21,155 nt of DNA from IMG/VR virus record IMGVR_UViG_3300033149_006359, positions 1-21,155 of that record. One strand, given 5' to 3'. The number at the start of each line of letters is the position of its first letter. Positions within the stretch are counted from its first letter, which is position 1. The notes below the pieces were generated by a model. The model was not told where the DNA came from, did not search any database, and saw only the letters and a program-made list of their open reading frames with translations. This document shows positions 1-6,960 of this stretch, in pieces. The translations under genes and the position numbers were made by a program. Source of the stretch: a virus.

Positions 1-435
1 ACCGAGTACGCCTTCGGATCTTGCGTCGATTCGCCCCTTGAGACGACCGATCCCTCGCGCGCTGTCCGGGTCTTTTTTCCGTTCGACGTCCGCTTCAACG
101 GCCAGAGTTATCCGGCGTCGATCTCTGGCGAGCTCACCGTCTCGTGGTTGCACCGAAACCGGCTCGGCGCGTGGAGTTATGCAGACTCGGGAAAGACAAC
201 CGAGGCCGAACCGGGGACCGAATACGATGTGCTCGTCTATGGCGAGCTGGGCACGCTTGTCCATACCGAGAGTGGTCTCACCGGCACCTCATGGACCTAC
301 CTTGAGGCAGACGAGATAGCTGAGTCAGGGCTGGGGCGTTTGAACAACCACCTGCGAGTCATAATCCGGACATTCGGCGATTCTCGGGCGCACCAGGCTA
401 TTCGCGAGATCGAGTGGGAGTTTGATAGGGTGTAG
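1..435 (+). CDS. Phage tail/tip protein, C-terminal part (5' end outside window)
   Basis: The reading frame is open from base 1 to a TAG at 433-435, so only the last 144 residues of a longer protein are present. The visible part reads like the fibronectin-like domain at the end of large tail or baseplate proteins of siphoviruses and gene transfer agents: a SWLHRNRLGAWSYADSG strand pair, an EPGTEYDVLVYGE segment, then GTSWTYLEADEIAESG and a final block of beta-strand-like residues. In that family the domain belongs to the host-contacting tip structure of the virion. The assignment rests on pattern recognition of the family's W-R-R/W-D and T-Y-A-Q signature positions. There is no catalytic motif to check. 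It is the only complete end of a virion late gene in this part of the window, and it is followed at once by the oppositely oriented cargo island. Confidence 0.6.
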   Translation, partial: TEYAFGSCVDSPLETTDPSRAVRVFFPFDVRFNGQSYPASISGELTVSWLHRNRLGAWSYADSGKTTEAEPGTEYDVLVYGELGTLVHTESGLTGTSWTYLEADEIAESGLGRLNNHLRVIIRTFGDSRAHQAIREIEWEFDRV

Positions 436-502
436 AACATGCCGAGGCCAGACTCCTGCAAAGTTATCCTAGAAGCCAGCTCGAGTGGAGCACAGAGCGG
501 AT

Positions 503-1423
503 TCAATCCAAACTTCCATCATCCACGTGCGAATTCAGAATGCCAGCGGCAGGGATTTCTCTCCGCTCACCAGCCGGGATGATAGACTGTGTAAGAGCCA
601 TGCCGCGTCGTCCTGCTTCCGACGCCCAGTCCCAATACTCAGCTGGAACAAAGGACGGCGTCATTCTCTCTTCCTCTTCAATCCTCTTTAGCACATCGTC
701 TTTGGGCAGCTTGAGTTTAGGCTTCTCTGTTCTCCTGAACTCAGCGAGGGCCTGCGACAACTTATCAAAGAGGTATACGGAGGGTTCCCCCTTCTTTCGT
801 GACCTCAATTCGGCATAAAGATAGGCATTCAGATATAGGTCCGTCTTCAAATAGGGAGTGAAATAGTCTTCATCCCTCGTCACAATCCACGCGCCGCCCG
901 CGGGATCCCAGGCGTCGAGGTACTGAATCCAAGTAAGTTGGTCACCAAGGGGATCCTTGGGCTTGCCTGGAGGAATACCGAGTTCTCTTCGCTCCCGGGC
1001 GCGCTCTATCATCCCTTTCTCGGGCTCGACGGCACTCTCCAGAAGTGGTTCGAGGACACTGGATATTTCATCGCGCCCACTTTGAACAGCCCTCAGCGTC
1101 TTCCGCGCACTCTCATCGAAACCCTTGAGAATGTCCTTGTAGTCCTTTTCGAACTGACTCCTCTTCTTGTTCCACTCCTTCGCTCCTCCACCGAGGTGCT
1201 CAGGTAGTCTCACCTGCTGCATGGTAGTGAGGTTTTCTCTGTACTGAAGCAAGGATTGTGCGCAAACTGCCAATCGGTTCCGACGGACTTCGTCAGCGAC
1301 CTGCCTTGTAATGAACAAGTGCCCTCTAATCTTCTTCAAGACCTTGAGCAATGCGCGGAATTCCCGAGCTTTCCCATCATAGAACCGCAACAGAATCGAG
1401 GCGTCGACTAGCAATTTCGGCAT
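503..1423 (-). CDS. PIN-like nuclease of the DUF4935 (PIN_12) type
   Basis: This 306-residue protein looks like a metal-dependent RNase of the PIN superfamily. The N-terminus carries the first acidic residue in LLVDASILL (D7), followed by D44-E45 in QVADEVRRNR. A charged, probably helical middle leads to PLGDQLTWIQYLDAW (D161), and then a strand with VTRDEDYF (D184, D186). A G-D-x-x-x-W block followed by a T-x-D-x-D/E strand is characteristic of DUF4935 proteins, so the catalytic acidic set appears intact. The start at 1423 has an AGGGGA ribosome site about 9 bases upstream. It is transcribed toward the tail gene and separated by 223 bases from the four-gene operon behind it, so it may have its own promoter. 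PIN proteins act as toxins or as effectors in phage defence. Which applies here is inference. The C-terminal 90 residues are basic and not recognised. Confidence 0.7.
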   Translation of the reverse strand: MPKLLVDASILLRFYDGKAREFRALLKVLKKIRGHLFITRQVADEVRRNRLAVCAQSLLQYRENLTTMQQVRLPEHLGGGAKEWNKKRSQFEKDYKDILKGFDESARKTLRAVQSGRDEISSVLEPLLESAVEPEKGMIERARERRELGIPPGKPKDPLGDQLTWIQYLDAWDPAGGAWIVTRDEDYFTPYLKTDLYLNAYLYAELRSRKKGEPSVYLFDKLSQALAEFRRTEKPKLKLPKDDVLKRIEEEERMTPSFVPAEYWDWASEAGRRGMALTQSIIPAGERREIPAAGILNSHVDDGSLD

Positions 1424-1553
1424 CTCTGATTTCCCCTATTACCTCTGCGTCCCAGTCGTCATCAATGATAATGCAAGAGACCGTTCTCTTCGCAACACGG
1501 ACCTTACCATTGACAATCTCGTGTGAAGCGAGGTCATTCCTCTGGAGGCCCAT
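1377..1553 (-). CDS. Possible 58-residue antitoxin-like protein overlapping the PIN gene
   Basis: A short frame starts at ATG 1553, directly after an in-frame TGA, and overlaps the first 47 bases of the PIN gene in another frame. The product contains VSCIIIDDDWDAEVIGEIRD. Its acidic turn followed by a V-I/G-I/E-I strand resembles the end of DUF2283 proteins, some of which are paired with toxins. A small gene just ahead of and overlapping a nuclease gene is a classic toxin-antitoxin arrangement. Against it: no clear ribosome site precedes 1553, and the frame is short. The same stretch holds a perfect 6-base inverted repeat (1475-1480 and 1485-1490, 4-base loop) that could instead be an operator for the PIN gene. 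This is a weak call. Confidence 0.25.
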   Translation of the reverse strand: MGLQRNDLASHEIVNGKVRVAKRTVSCIIIDDDWDAEVIGEIRDAEIASRRLDSVAVL

Positions 1554-1646
1554 GCATCACAAGTCTATTGCCTGACACAGCCCATCCGCCTCTGACCTAA
1601 TCCGCTAGCCACCCGCCCGCACGGCTGATTTATCCGCCCGACGCTG

Positions 1647-1898
1647 TCACTGTCTCCGCGGTTCCGGATCCTGTGCAGACTGCCTCTCACCCAACCCCGC
1701 ACTTCCCCTACCTGCCTCGCCGGCGTTTCCCTTTTGTCTCTCAATCCATGCGTCTATGTCACCTCGCCTAAACCTCCATTGCCCACGGACCTTGAAACCT
1801 GGAAGCTCTCTCTCTTGTGCCATAGTATATGCCGTCTTCTCGCCAATCTTCAAGAGAGCCGCGACTTCCCTCATGGTCAAAACCTCTTCGCCATTCAT
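1647..1898 (-). CDS. Excisionase-family helix-turn-helix DNA-binding protein
   Basis: This 83-residue protein opens with LTMREVAALLKIGEKTAYTM and continues with PGFKVRGQWRFRRGDIDAWI. That is the MerR-like HTH_17/excisionase fold: a tri-helical segment (residues about 7-27) followed by the G-x-W-R-F-x-x-x-D-I-D-x-W wing (about 39-51). Residues after 55 are low complexity, rich in G, E and R. Its start codon overlaps the stop of the PNP gene as ATGA, and a GGAGGT ribosome site lies 8 bases upstream inside the PNP gene, so translation is probably coupled. It is the last gene of the FAD-NDT-PNP-HTH operon. Proteins of this family are often named excisionases but just as often regulate their own operon. 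With no integrase in view, an operon regulator or a DNA-targeting partner is the likelier role. Confidence 0.75.
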   Translation of the reverse strand: MNGEEVLTMREVAALLKIGEKTAYTMAQERELPGFKVRGQWRFRRGDIDAWIERQKGNAGEAGRGSAGLGERQSAQDPEPRRQ

Positions 1899-3763
1899 CG
1901 TAAGCTACCTCCATGACCTGAGAATCCCCCCTGCCCGATCGTGTGAAACACAAAGTCCGCAGCTGCTTTCGCCGCCGATTCCTGCCGTTGTCGCTTCTTG
2001 TATCGCTTGCGTCCATCCGCCCAATCGCATATAGCCTTCACGATAATCCAGTCAACGTGGCGTTCACTGGCCGCCGCATAAAGGCCAGCCCCCTCCATCT
2101 CTCCGCCTAATGCCTCCGGCTCGAATGTCGTGAGCTGATTACGGAAGTCGACGTTGTCCACCAACTTCTCGCCTGACAACACTAGACCGAATTCGGCTTT
2201 GTTCCCCGTCCAGTTGGAAGTCGCGGCACGGAATCGGCCCAGCAAAGTCGTATCTGCCGTTACACGATCTCCACGAGGAATGATCTTCATCTCACTATGG
2301 CTCCCAGTGCCAATCCGTTGAATCTCATAGCACTGCAGCTGTTTGCTCACTAGGATCTCCGCAAGCTCTTGCTCATGAGGATTAACCCCGAATGCGATCC
2401 CAAGCAAGATCACAGCTGAAGGCCTCGTCTCATCTATCGCATCCTCGATGGTCTGAAGTGATCCCCCAGGCACTACGGACCCCTTCTCGGATTGAACCAG
2501 CAACACGCGGGCACCCCCAACCGTCCCAAGAGTGAAGTACGTCCTGCGAACGCCAAATCTTAGAGATACCCCGGCCCCGTTCCTCCTAGCAGCATCCAAA
2601 ACAGCATCACGCTCGACCTTTGCAGCGACAACCAGCAAAAGGTCACAGCGTCCCTCATCTTCCTCCGCCATACTCTTCTCCCAATTCGCGGCAAACGTGT
2701 TGTCACCACGAAGGACCCCCACGAGGTTGCGAGCGCGATCCACTGCGCTCAGGAAGTCCGGCCCAATGCTGGCGCTGCGTCCCGAAACCGCCATTGCGGC
2801 CCCTCGCGCAATCGCCTCCGACATCCTGCATCGAGCAGCGTACATACCGCCCGGTTCTCCACGCCTGCCAGCACTCATCCATGTCATGCGACTTAGAGTC
2901 CTTAGCAGAAGCCTCACTTGCCTTCGAAATTCGACATGCCCGCTTCCCACTCCCCTACTTGCCAAGAAGCCGTCCCACCAGATCCTGGTCTCTCTAGCAT
3001 TGCCCTTGATATACCTATCAAGACCACAAACACGAAGGAGTAAGACGATTAGACCTAGGTCGTACAATGGAAATGCCGTGCTCAGATGATCAAAGAACTC
3101 AAGCCCCCGTATGCCCGTTGGGATCTCACCACCAGCGTAATCCAAGTAGTGCGATGTGTACGCCGTCGAAATGCGACGGCGTAGAATGCCTTGATCACGA
3201 ACAGACTTGTCAAGCTCCGCAAGGCTCTGCTTGAAGAGCGCGAATGTCACCGCCCGTTCTTCTCGTTCCATCAATGCCTTGGCAACAGCCTTCTTCGTTA
3301 ACCGCAATCTGGCCTCTTCCTGCTTCTCCCGCGATTCATCCGGACCACTAAGGGCCCACGTGACCATGTCTCGTTCGATCTCGCTGGTAGTGTCAGAACG
3401 CTTCAAGGCTGTGGGACCAAACCCAGAATCCAATGCCTTCCCTCCCAAGAAGTACATTGGATATCGCCTCTCATCATGCCTATAGATCCACACCCTTGAT
3501 TCCAGGAATTCACCCAACGTTGAATGGTCGCTTACCAGATCGAGAACCTGCAGCCGCAAGAGTATAGAGATCAGATCGACAAGACCTGGGCTAGTCACGT
3601 CAGTTTCCCAAACCAGAGACAGACCACAATAGAGCTTGGACGTCGTACCGAGCAGCAGGCTCCTCATCGTTAGCTCTATGTCAACCGGACTGAGTCGACA
3701 TCCAACGGAAGTCCTTAGCTCACGGTCCAGGAAGTGTAGATAGAGAGGCGGCTCCCACCACAT
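1895..3763 (-). CDS. Large protein with C-terminal nucleoside phosphorylase/nucleosidase (PNP_UDP) domain
   Basis: This protein has 622 residues. Residues about 373-605 form a domain of the purine nucleoside phosphorylase/MTA-SAH nucleosidase superfamily, which cleaves the N-glycosidic bond of nucleosides. Visible markers are the core strand SAVILLGIAFGVNPHEQELA (about 450-469), the ribose-binding GGEMEGAGLYAA (553-564, E557) and the catalytic-acid strand IVKAICDWADGRK (D580), so the active site looks complete. The CDWADG form, with a lysine-rich tail and an alanine-rich last helix, matches the stand-alone effector-type PNP domains fused to other modules in bacterial conflict proteins. Residues 1-370 are mostly helical and I do not recognise them; they could be a sensor or oligomerisation module. 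An in-frame TGA sits 6 bases upstream of ATG 3763, which fixes the start at or after that point. The gene lies 6 bases after the NDT-like gene and overlaps the HTH gene by 4. Confidence 0.75.
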   Translation of the reverse strand: MWWEPPLYLHFLDRELRTSVGCRLSPVDIELTMRSLLLGTTSKLYCGLSLVWETDVTSPGLVDLISILLRLQVLDLVSDHSTLGEFLESRVWIYRHDERRYPMYFLGGKALDSGFGPTALKRSDTTSEIERDMVTWALSGPDESREKQEEARLRLTKKAVAKALMEREERAVTFALFKQSLAELDKSVRDQGILRRRISTAYTSHYLDYAGGEIPTGIRGLEFFDHLSTAFPLYDLGLIVLLLRVCGLDRYIKGNARETRIWWDGFLASRGVGSGHVEFRRQVRLLLRTLSRMTWMSAGRRGEPGGMYAARCRMSEAIARGAAMAVSGRSASIGPDFLSAVDRARNLVGVLRGDNTFAANWEKSMAEEDEGRCDLLLVVAAKVERDAVLDAARRNGAGVSLRFGVRRTYFTLGTVGGARVLLVQSEKGSVVPGGSLQTIEDAIDETRPSAVILLGIAFGVNPHEQELAEILVSKQLQCYEIQRIGTGSHSEMKIIPRGDRVTADTTLLGRFRAATSNWTGNKAEFGLVLSGEKLVDNVDFRNQLTTFEPEALGGEMEGAGLYAAASERHVDWIIVKAICDWADGRKRYKKRQRQESAAKAAADFVFHTIGQGGFSGHGGSLR

Positions 3764-3769
3764 TGCACA

Positions 3770-4243
3770 TCAACCCTCGTCGACAAAGAGCCCAAGCTGG
3801 CGCGGGGGCGGATGAGCAGGCGAATATCCGAGTACTGCGGTCAGAACTGCCTCCTTTGTCTTGAATGGGGTGGTGCGGTATACTTCGCGCTCGAAGCGAA
3901 GATCCTCCGGCTCGATTTCCTTGATCATCTCTGCACGGTTGTCAATTGTGAAATAGCGAATGGGCTTTCCTAGCTCCTTGGCGAGGAGAATCTCGAACAG
4001 GACACCATCAGCAATCGTCTGACCAAACACCCAAAGCTCGTCAACTATGCGAAGGAGGTTGTTGTTACCCTGACGGACCAAATCACGGTCGACCTTATCG
4101 TGGAGGAAGTATTCAAACACTCGAAAGGGATTCAGTGGCACCGCCTGGCGACTGAACACGTATTCACAAACTGCGTCTCTGCAGTAGAAGTACACTTTGG
4201 ACTGTGCGGTATAGACAACAGGCAGGGGCTCTTTGGAACTCAT
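3770..4243 (-). CDS. Nucleoside 2-deoxyribosyltransferase-like (NDT-fold) protein
   Basis: This 157-residue protein has the outline of small Rossmann-like proteins related to nucleoside deoxyribosyltransferases (DUF7768/DUF4406-like). It has a first strand VVYTAQSKVYFYCRDAVCEY, a middle region with conserved N and F residues, then RIVDELWVFGQTIADGVLFE (65-84) and LAKELGKPIRYFTI (87-100). The D-E-L-W-V-F-G strand followed by a glycine turn and a glutamate (E84) corresponds to the substrate-binding and nucleophile region of the NDT family. Catalysis is not proven, since many relatives are uncharacterised and may hydrolyse NAD or nucleotides instead. I chose ATG 4243 over longer starts because an AAGGAG ribosome site lies 6 bases upstream and only 2 bases separate it from the FAD gene's stop. 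A start at 4330 would overlap that gene by 85 bases. Second gene of the operon. Confidence 0.65.
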   Translation of the reverse strand: MSSKEPLPVVYTAQSKVYFYCRDAVCEYVFSRQAVPLNPFRVFEYFLHDKVDRDLVRQGNNNLLRIVDELWVFGQTIADGVLFEILLAKELGKPIRYFTIDNRAEMIKEIEPEDLRFEREVYRTTPFKTKEAVLTAVLGYSPAHPPPRQLGLFVDEG

Positions 4244-4245
4244 CT

Positions 4246-5547
4246 TTAGCTCCTTATGCATCGCGCCGCTTGGCAGCCGGAAAAGTAGCCACTGACGAGA
4301 GCCGCCGTCAGTCCTCGAAATAGCCCACACGCGTCGCCGACGACCCAGACGGGGTGTTTCCCCAGCTGAAGATTCGAAGCTGTGACAAACGGATACGACG
4401 CAACTCCTTCGATGGCAGGGCCATGTACATGGGCACCAACAAAACGATCTCTCCCGATCTGATCGCGGAGCAAAGCCAGGCCCTCCACCAGTACATCTGC
4501 CAATTCATCCCCCAGTACAGCGCGATGACCAACGGGGCTGCCCGAACGCACGTTCATAAAGCCATCTAATGATTCGGCGATTGGTTCAGAGATGTCCATG
4601 AGGCGGCGGAGGAGGCTTGGCCACTGTGCAGCTGGGTCCAAAGAGTTGGTAATCCGAACTAGAAAGCCTACGTTGGACATCTGAGTGGGGGAACCGTCGG
4701 CCCGTCCTGAGACGCTTAGAACGCCATCTGCACGTGAAACCACCAGCTCACCGTGTCGGCAACAACAGAATGTTCTCCATTCTCGCTCGAACACACCCCG
4801 ACAAATCAGCTTGGGGTCAATACCTCCCTCCGAATTCAGAAAGAATGCGGATGCTTCCTGCTCTATCCGAACTCCGACTTCAAGGCGGCGGAAGACTAGG
4901 TTCGCGGACGAGAGCTGCTTCTGCAAGAGCAAGGGGCCCAATCGACCTGTGGCAAAGATGACAGCCTTGGGCAGTATCTCGGCGGACCCGGAAGCTCGGG
5001 AGGAACTAAGCGTCTTGCCATTCTTTACGGCGAGAAGGGAAAGAGGAGAAACAGAAACAGCGCAGACTGATGTCTCTGTCTGGAGGACTGACTTGGATTC
5101 GTCGGCAAGCCGCCTAATCAGCGCCTCTCTCTGAGAACGAGTCATGTAGAAGGACGGATAGGCTTTCCGAACGAAACCCTCACCGACAGGAGTCGGAACG
5201 GGCTTCTCAAGGTTGGCCGGCAGGTCGGGGGCGTTGACACCGTGCGAACGAAGAATCGTCCGGCACCAGTCATATGCCTTCTCCAGATCAACAGCTGGCT
5301 TCAGTTCCCAGAGCTTCGAAGCGGCTGGATAAAAGGAGAACTTCCCATCTGAGAAAAGCCCCGCTCCTCCGATCCCCGTAATGGTCTGTTCTGAGTGCTG
5401 GCGATCGCGTGAAGAGAGGTGTCGGCCGCGTTCGACGAGCAGAGTATCGACGCCCTTTTGGAGACAAGCGATTGCGGCTGCGAGCCCGGCTGGGCCTCCA
5501 CCAATGACAACGACATCGGGGCGCTTGCGGGGTCCCGAGTCGATCAT
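4246..5547 (-). CDS. FAD-dependent oxidoreductase, COG2509-like
   Basis: This 433-residue flavoprotein begins with a Rossmann dinucleotide-binding motif, VVVIGGGPAGLAAA (12-25), and the acidic end of the second strand, LLVERG (E39). Next comes GIGGAGLFSDGKFSF (58-72), which is diagnostic of the uncharacterised FAD-dependent dehydrogenases of COG2509. A cysteine-rich RTFCCCRHGELVVS block corresponds to their conserved C-x-C-x-G-G segment. The C-terminus has VWVVGDACGLFRGLTAALVS, where the G-D strand closes the FAD site and an R-G turn follows. Length fits the family (about 430-540, here at the short end). Substrate is unknown. AGGAGG lies 6 bases before ATG 5547. It is the first gene of the four-gene operon, so its product is probably needed together with the two N-glycosidic-bond enzymes, either to make or modify a nucleotide-like compound or as a redox effector; that role is inferred. 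Confidence 0.8.
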   Translation of the reverse strand: MIDSGPRKRPDVVVIGGGPAGLAAAIACLQKGVDTLLVERGRHLSSRDRQHSEQTITGIGGAGLFSDGKFSFYPAASKLWELKPAVDLEKAYDWCRTILRSHGVNAPDLPANLEKPVPTPVGEGFVRKAYPSFYMTRSQREALIRRLADESKSVLQTETSVCAVSVSPLSLLAVKNGKTLSSSRASGSAEILPKAVIFATGRLGPLLLQKQLSSANLVFRRLEVGVRIEQEASAFFLNSEGGIDPKLICRGVFEREWRTFCCCRHGELVVSRADGVLSVSGRADGSPTQMSNVGFLVRITNSLDPAAQWPSLLRRLMDISEPIAESLDGFMNVRSGSPVGHRAVLGDELADVLVEGLALLRDQIGRDRFVGAHVHGPAIEGVASYPFVTASNLQLGKHPVWVVGDACGLFRGLTAALVSGYFSGCQAARCIRS

Positions 5548-5643
5548 GCGATCCTCCTCTTCAGCATCTGCATTGGAATCGCTAACTGTGATCGGAATCG
5601 ACGTTGCGGGACATCGATTCCTGCAGTTACCAAGACATTCTAA

Positions 5644-5671
5644 AGTCTATCAAAGAACGCCACCCAGTCAA
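5644..5671 (-). promoter_or_regulatory. Possible promoter of the FAD-NDT-PNP-HTH operon
   Basis: On the minus strand, TTGACT (5671-5666) and TAGACT (5649-5644) are separated by 16 bases. They match the sigma-70 hexamers at 5/6 and 4/6 positions. This would give a leader of roughly 90 bases before ATG 5547. Short promoter-like matches are common by chance, so this is only a candidate. Confidence 0.3.
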
Positions 5672-5824
5672 GATGAGAGTGCAAATTCGAAACCAAGAAA
5701 GCCCCTGTCATCCGCCTCTCCCGGGCGCGTCGTAGCCTCCGATGCATGTCCACACGACCGGTTACCCGGAGGCGACCTGTCCCCACCTGAGGCCCTCGAC
5801 CCCCCTTTGGCCTTCGGAGGTGGT

Positions 5825-5855
5825 ATGCCCTCGCCCGCGATCGGGCGAAGGGCAT
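5825..5855. promoter_or_regulatory. Strong inverted repeat in the leader of the Cro-like gene
   Basis: The arms ATGCCCTCGCCCG (5825-5837) and CGGGCGAAGGGCAT (5842-5855) pair over 13 bases with one bulged A and a CGAT loop. It lies 30 bases before the ATG at 5885. There is no following T-run, so a simple intrinsic terminator is unlikely. It may be an operator for the downstream regulator or an RNA structure in the leader. Confidence 0.4.
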
Positions 5856-5884
5856 TGCTGCGCTCGATTCATAGAGGGAAAACC

Positions 5885-6211
5885 ATGTCCCGACAGGAAG
5901 CCCTCGGGAGGGGGCGCCACAAACGAGTCCCCTACCGCTGGCAGACCGAGTTCGGCCGGTGGGTAAACGACTTCGGTGTGCCGCGCATCGTGAGGGCGCT
6001 CGCCCACGACCCGGACCTACGGATCACCAATCAGGCTGTCTACGAGTGGTTGCAGGGCCACGCTCCCCGTCCGGCGCGGGCGGTGGCGCTGGTCGAGATG
6101 TCGCGCGGACGTCTCACGCTCGAGGCGATCTATCAGCACGGTCGCGAGGTCCGGCAGTCGCCAGGGGCTGCAATGAGGGATATCGCAGCACAAGGAAGGC
6201 TTGAACGATGA
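5885..6211 (+). CDS. Cro-like / YdaS-type helix-turn-helix regulator
   Basis: This is a 108-residue protein. The core FGRWVNDFGVPRIVRAL is followed by RITNQAVYEWLQGHAPRPAR. The second segment has the shape of a lambda-repressor-type HTH with its recognition helix: T/N-x-x-A-V-Y-x-W-L-x-G, then the proline-containing turn. The segment ending SRGRLTLEAIYQH matches the tail of phage Cro/YdaS-like regulators, in which a helix with R/L-T-L follows the HTH. I chose ATG 5885 because GAGGG lies 7-11 bases upstream. The frame is open further back to 5381, but that part runs antisense through the FAD gene. The stop overlaps the start of the next gene as ATGA, so it is coupled to a minor tail gene. That is an odd partner for a repressor and may mean it controls late genes or is a structural-module protein that only resembles Cro. 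Confidence 0.55.
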   Translation: MSRQEALGRGRHKRVPYRWQTEFGRWVNDFGVPRIVRALAHDPDLRITNQAVYEWLQGHAPRPARAVALVEMSRGRLTLEAIYQHGREVRQSPGAAMRDIAAQGRLER

Positions 6212-6877
6212 AGATCAACCTGCGAATCGACTCCGCCGCGCTCGTCCTCCGCCTGCAGAACGGCCAACGACGGCTCGCCTACGCCGCCGTGAACGCGATC
6301 AACAACACGGCGAAGCGAATCCAGGAAGCGGAGCGCCGACGCGTGGAGGAGGAGTTCACAGTCCGTAAGTAAGACGCGGTTCATGCGCCGCGAGGCGGCC
6401 ATCATCAAGCCGTTCGCCTCGGTCAAGCAAGGACGTCCATATGTGGAGATCTCCGTTGGGAAGAAGCCGCGCGTTCTGCTGTCGCTATTCGAACGGGGAG
6501 CTACACGCAAGCCTGCAACGTCGGGAGCGAGGCGAGTCGCAGAACCGGTGGTCGGCGGGCCTGCGCGTCCGGAATTCAGACGTCCGGTGACTCCCGAGTT
6601 TAAGCTGCGGCGTCTACGTTTTGACCGCACGTCGACCGGGAAGCGGCGTGCGGGCGTGGTGGCGACTAAGACATTTCTCGTTCCGAGCGTCGGGATTTTC
6701 CAACGCATCGGCGAGGGAGCGGCGCGCGCGGTCTACCTCTTCACCACCGGGAAGCGACTGCGTCCCCGCTTGCGGTTCGTCAAGACCGCCGAGCGTGTCG
6801 CACAGAAATGGTTCCGCGAGGAGATGGAGCGCGAGGTTATCAACGCGATCGCCCGCGCGCGCGGGAAAGGTCTATGA
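6208..6877 (+). pseudogene. Minor tail protein Z-like gene, broken by a 4-base tandem duplication
   Basis: Two adjacent frames together spell one protein of the phage minor tail Z family, which acts in tail completion and head-tail joining. The first frame (6208-6372) gives LAYAAVNAINNTAKRIQEAE, the typical start with an A-V-N-A-I-N helix, and stops at VRK. The second, +1 shifted, continues KTRFMRREAAIIKP and runs to 6877 through the GKKPRVLLSLFERG core to the helical end REEMEREVINAIARAR. The break is at TAAGTAAG (6366-6373). Deleting one TAAG copy joins the frames as V-R-K-T-R-F-M-R-R with no stop. The duplication therefore explains the frameshift exactly. It could be a true mutation, an assembly or sequencing error, or, less likely, recoding. 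The start overlaps the Cro-like gene by ATGA. Confidence 0.65.
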
Positions 6878-6960
6878 GTTATTCCGCATGCGCTTTAGTT
6901 ACTTTGGGAAGCTAGGACCGCGGGTGCCGGCGACCGCGGGTTTCAAAGCGTGGAAGAGAC

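Larger units (their letters stand above)
5548..5884. other. Intergenic region between the cargo operon and the Cro-like gene
   Basis: These 337 bases separate two divergently read units and so should hold promoters for both. I see no convincing gene in either strand. The left part (about 5548-5700) has the lower GC of the cargo island and includes a possible minus-strand promoter. The right part returns to the GC-rich backbone and contains a strong hairpin ahead of the + strand gene. The base-composition change near 5700 is a plausible right boundary of the inserted cargo. Confidence 0.5.

Noticed and set aside
436-502. Searched for a terminator or attachment site between the tail gene and the PIN gene
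   Set aside because: No clear inverted repeat or T-run, and no direct repeat shared with the right island border, was found by eye.
1647-1898. Excisionase-type protein as evidence of an integration module
   Set aside because: No integrase gene or attachment-site repeat was seen, and the protein is translationally coupled to the PNP gene, so it was treated as an operon protein.
2532-3089. 185-residue + strand open frame opposite the PNP gene
   Set aside because: Composition is serine, arginine and proline rich like a frame shadow, and it lacks a good ribosome site. The PNP reading has catalytic motifs.
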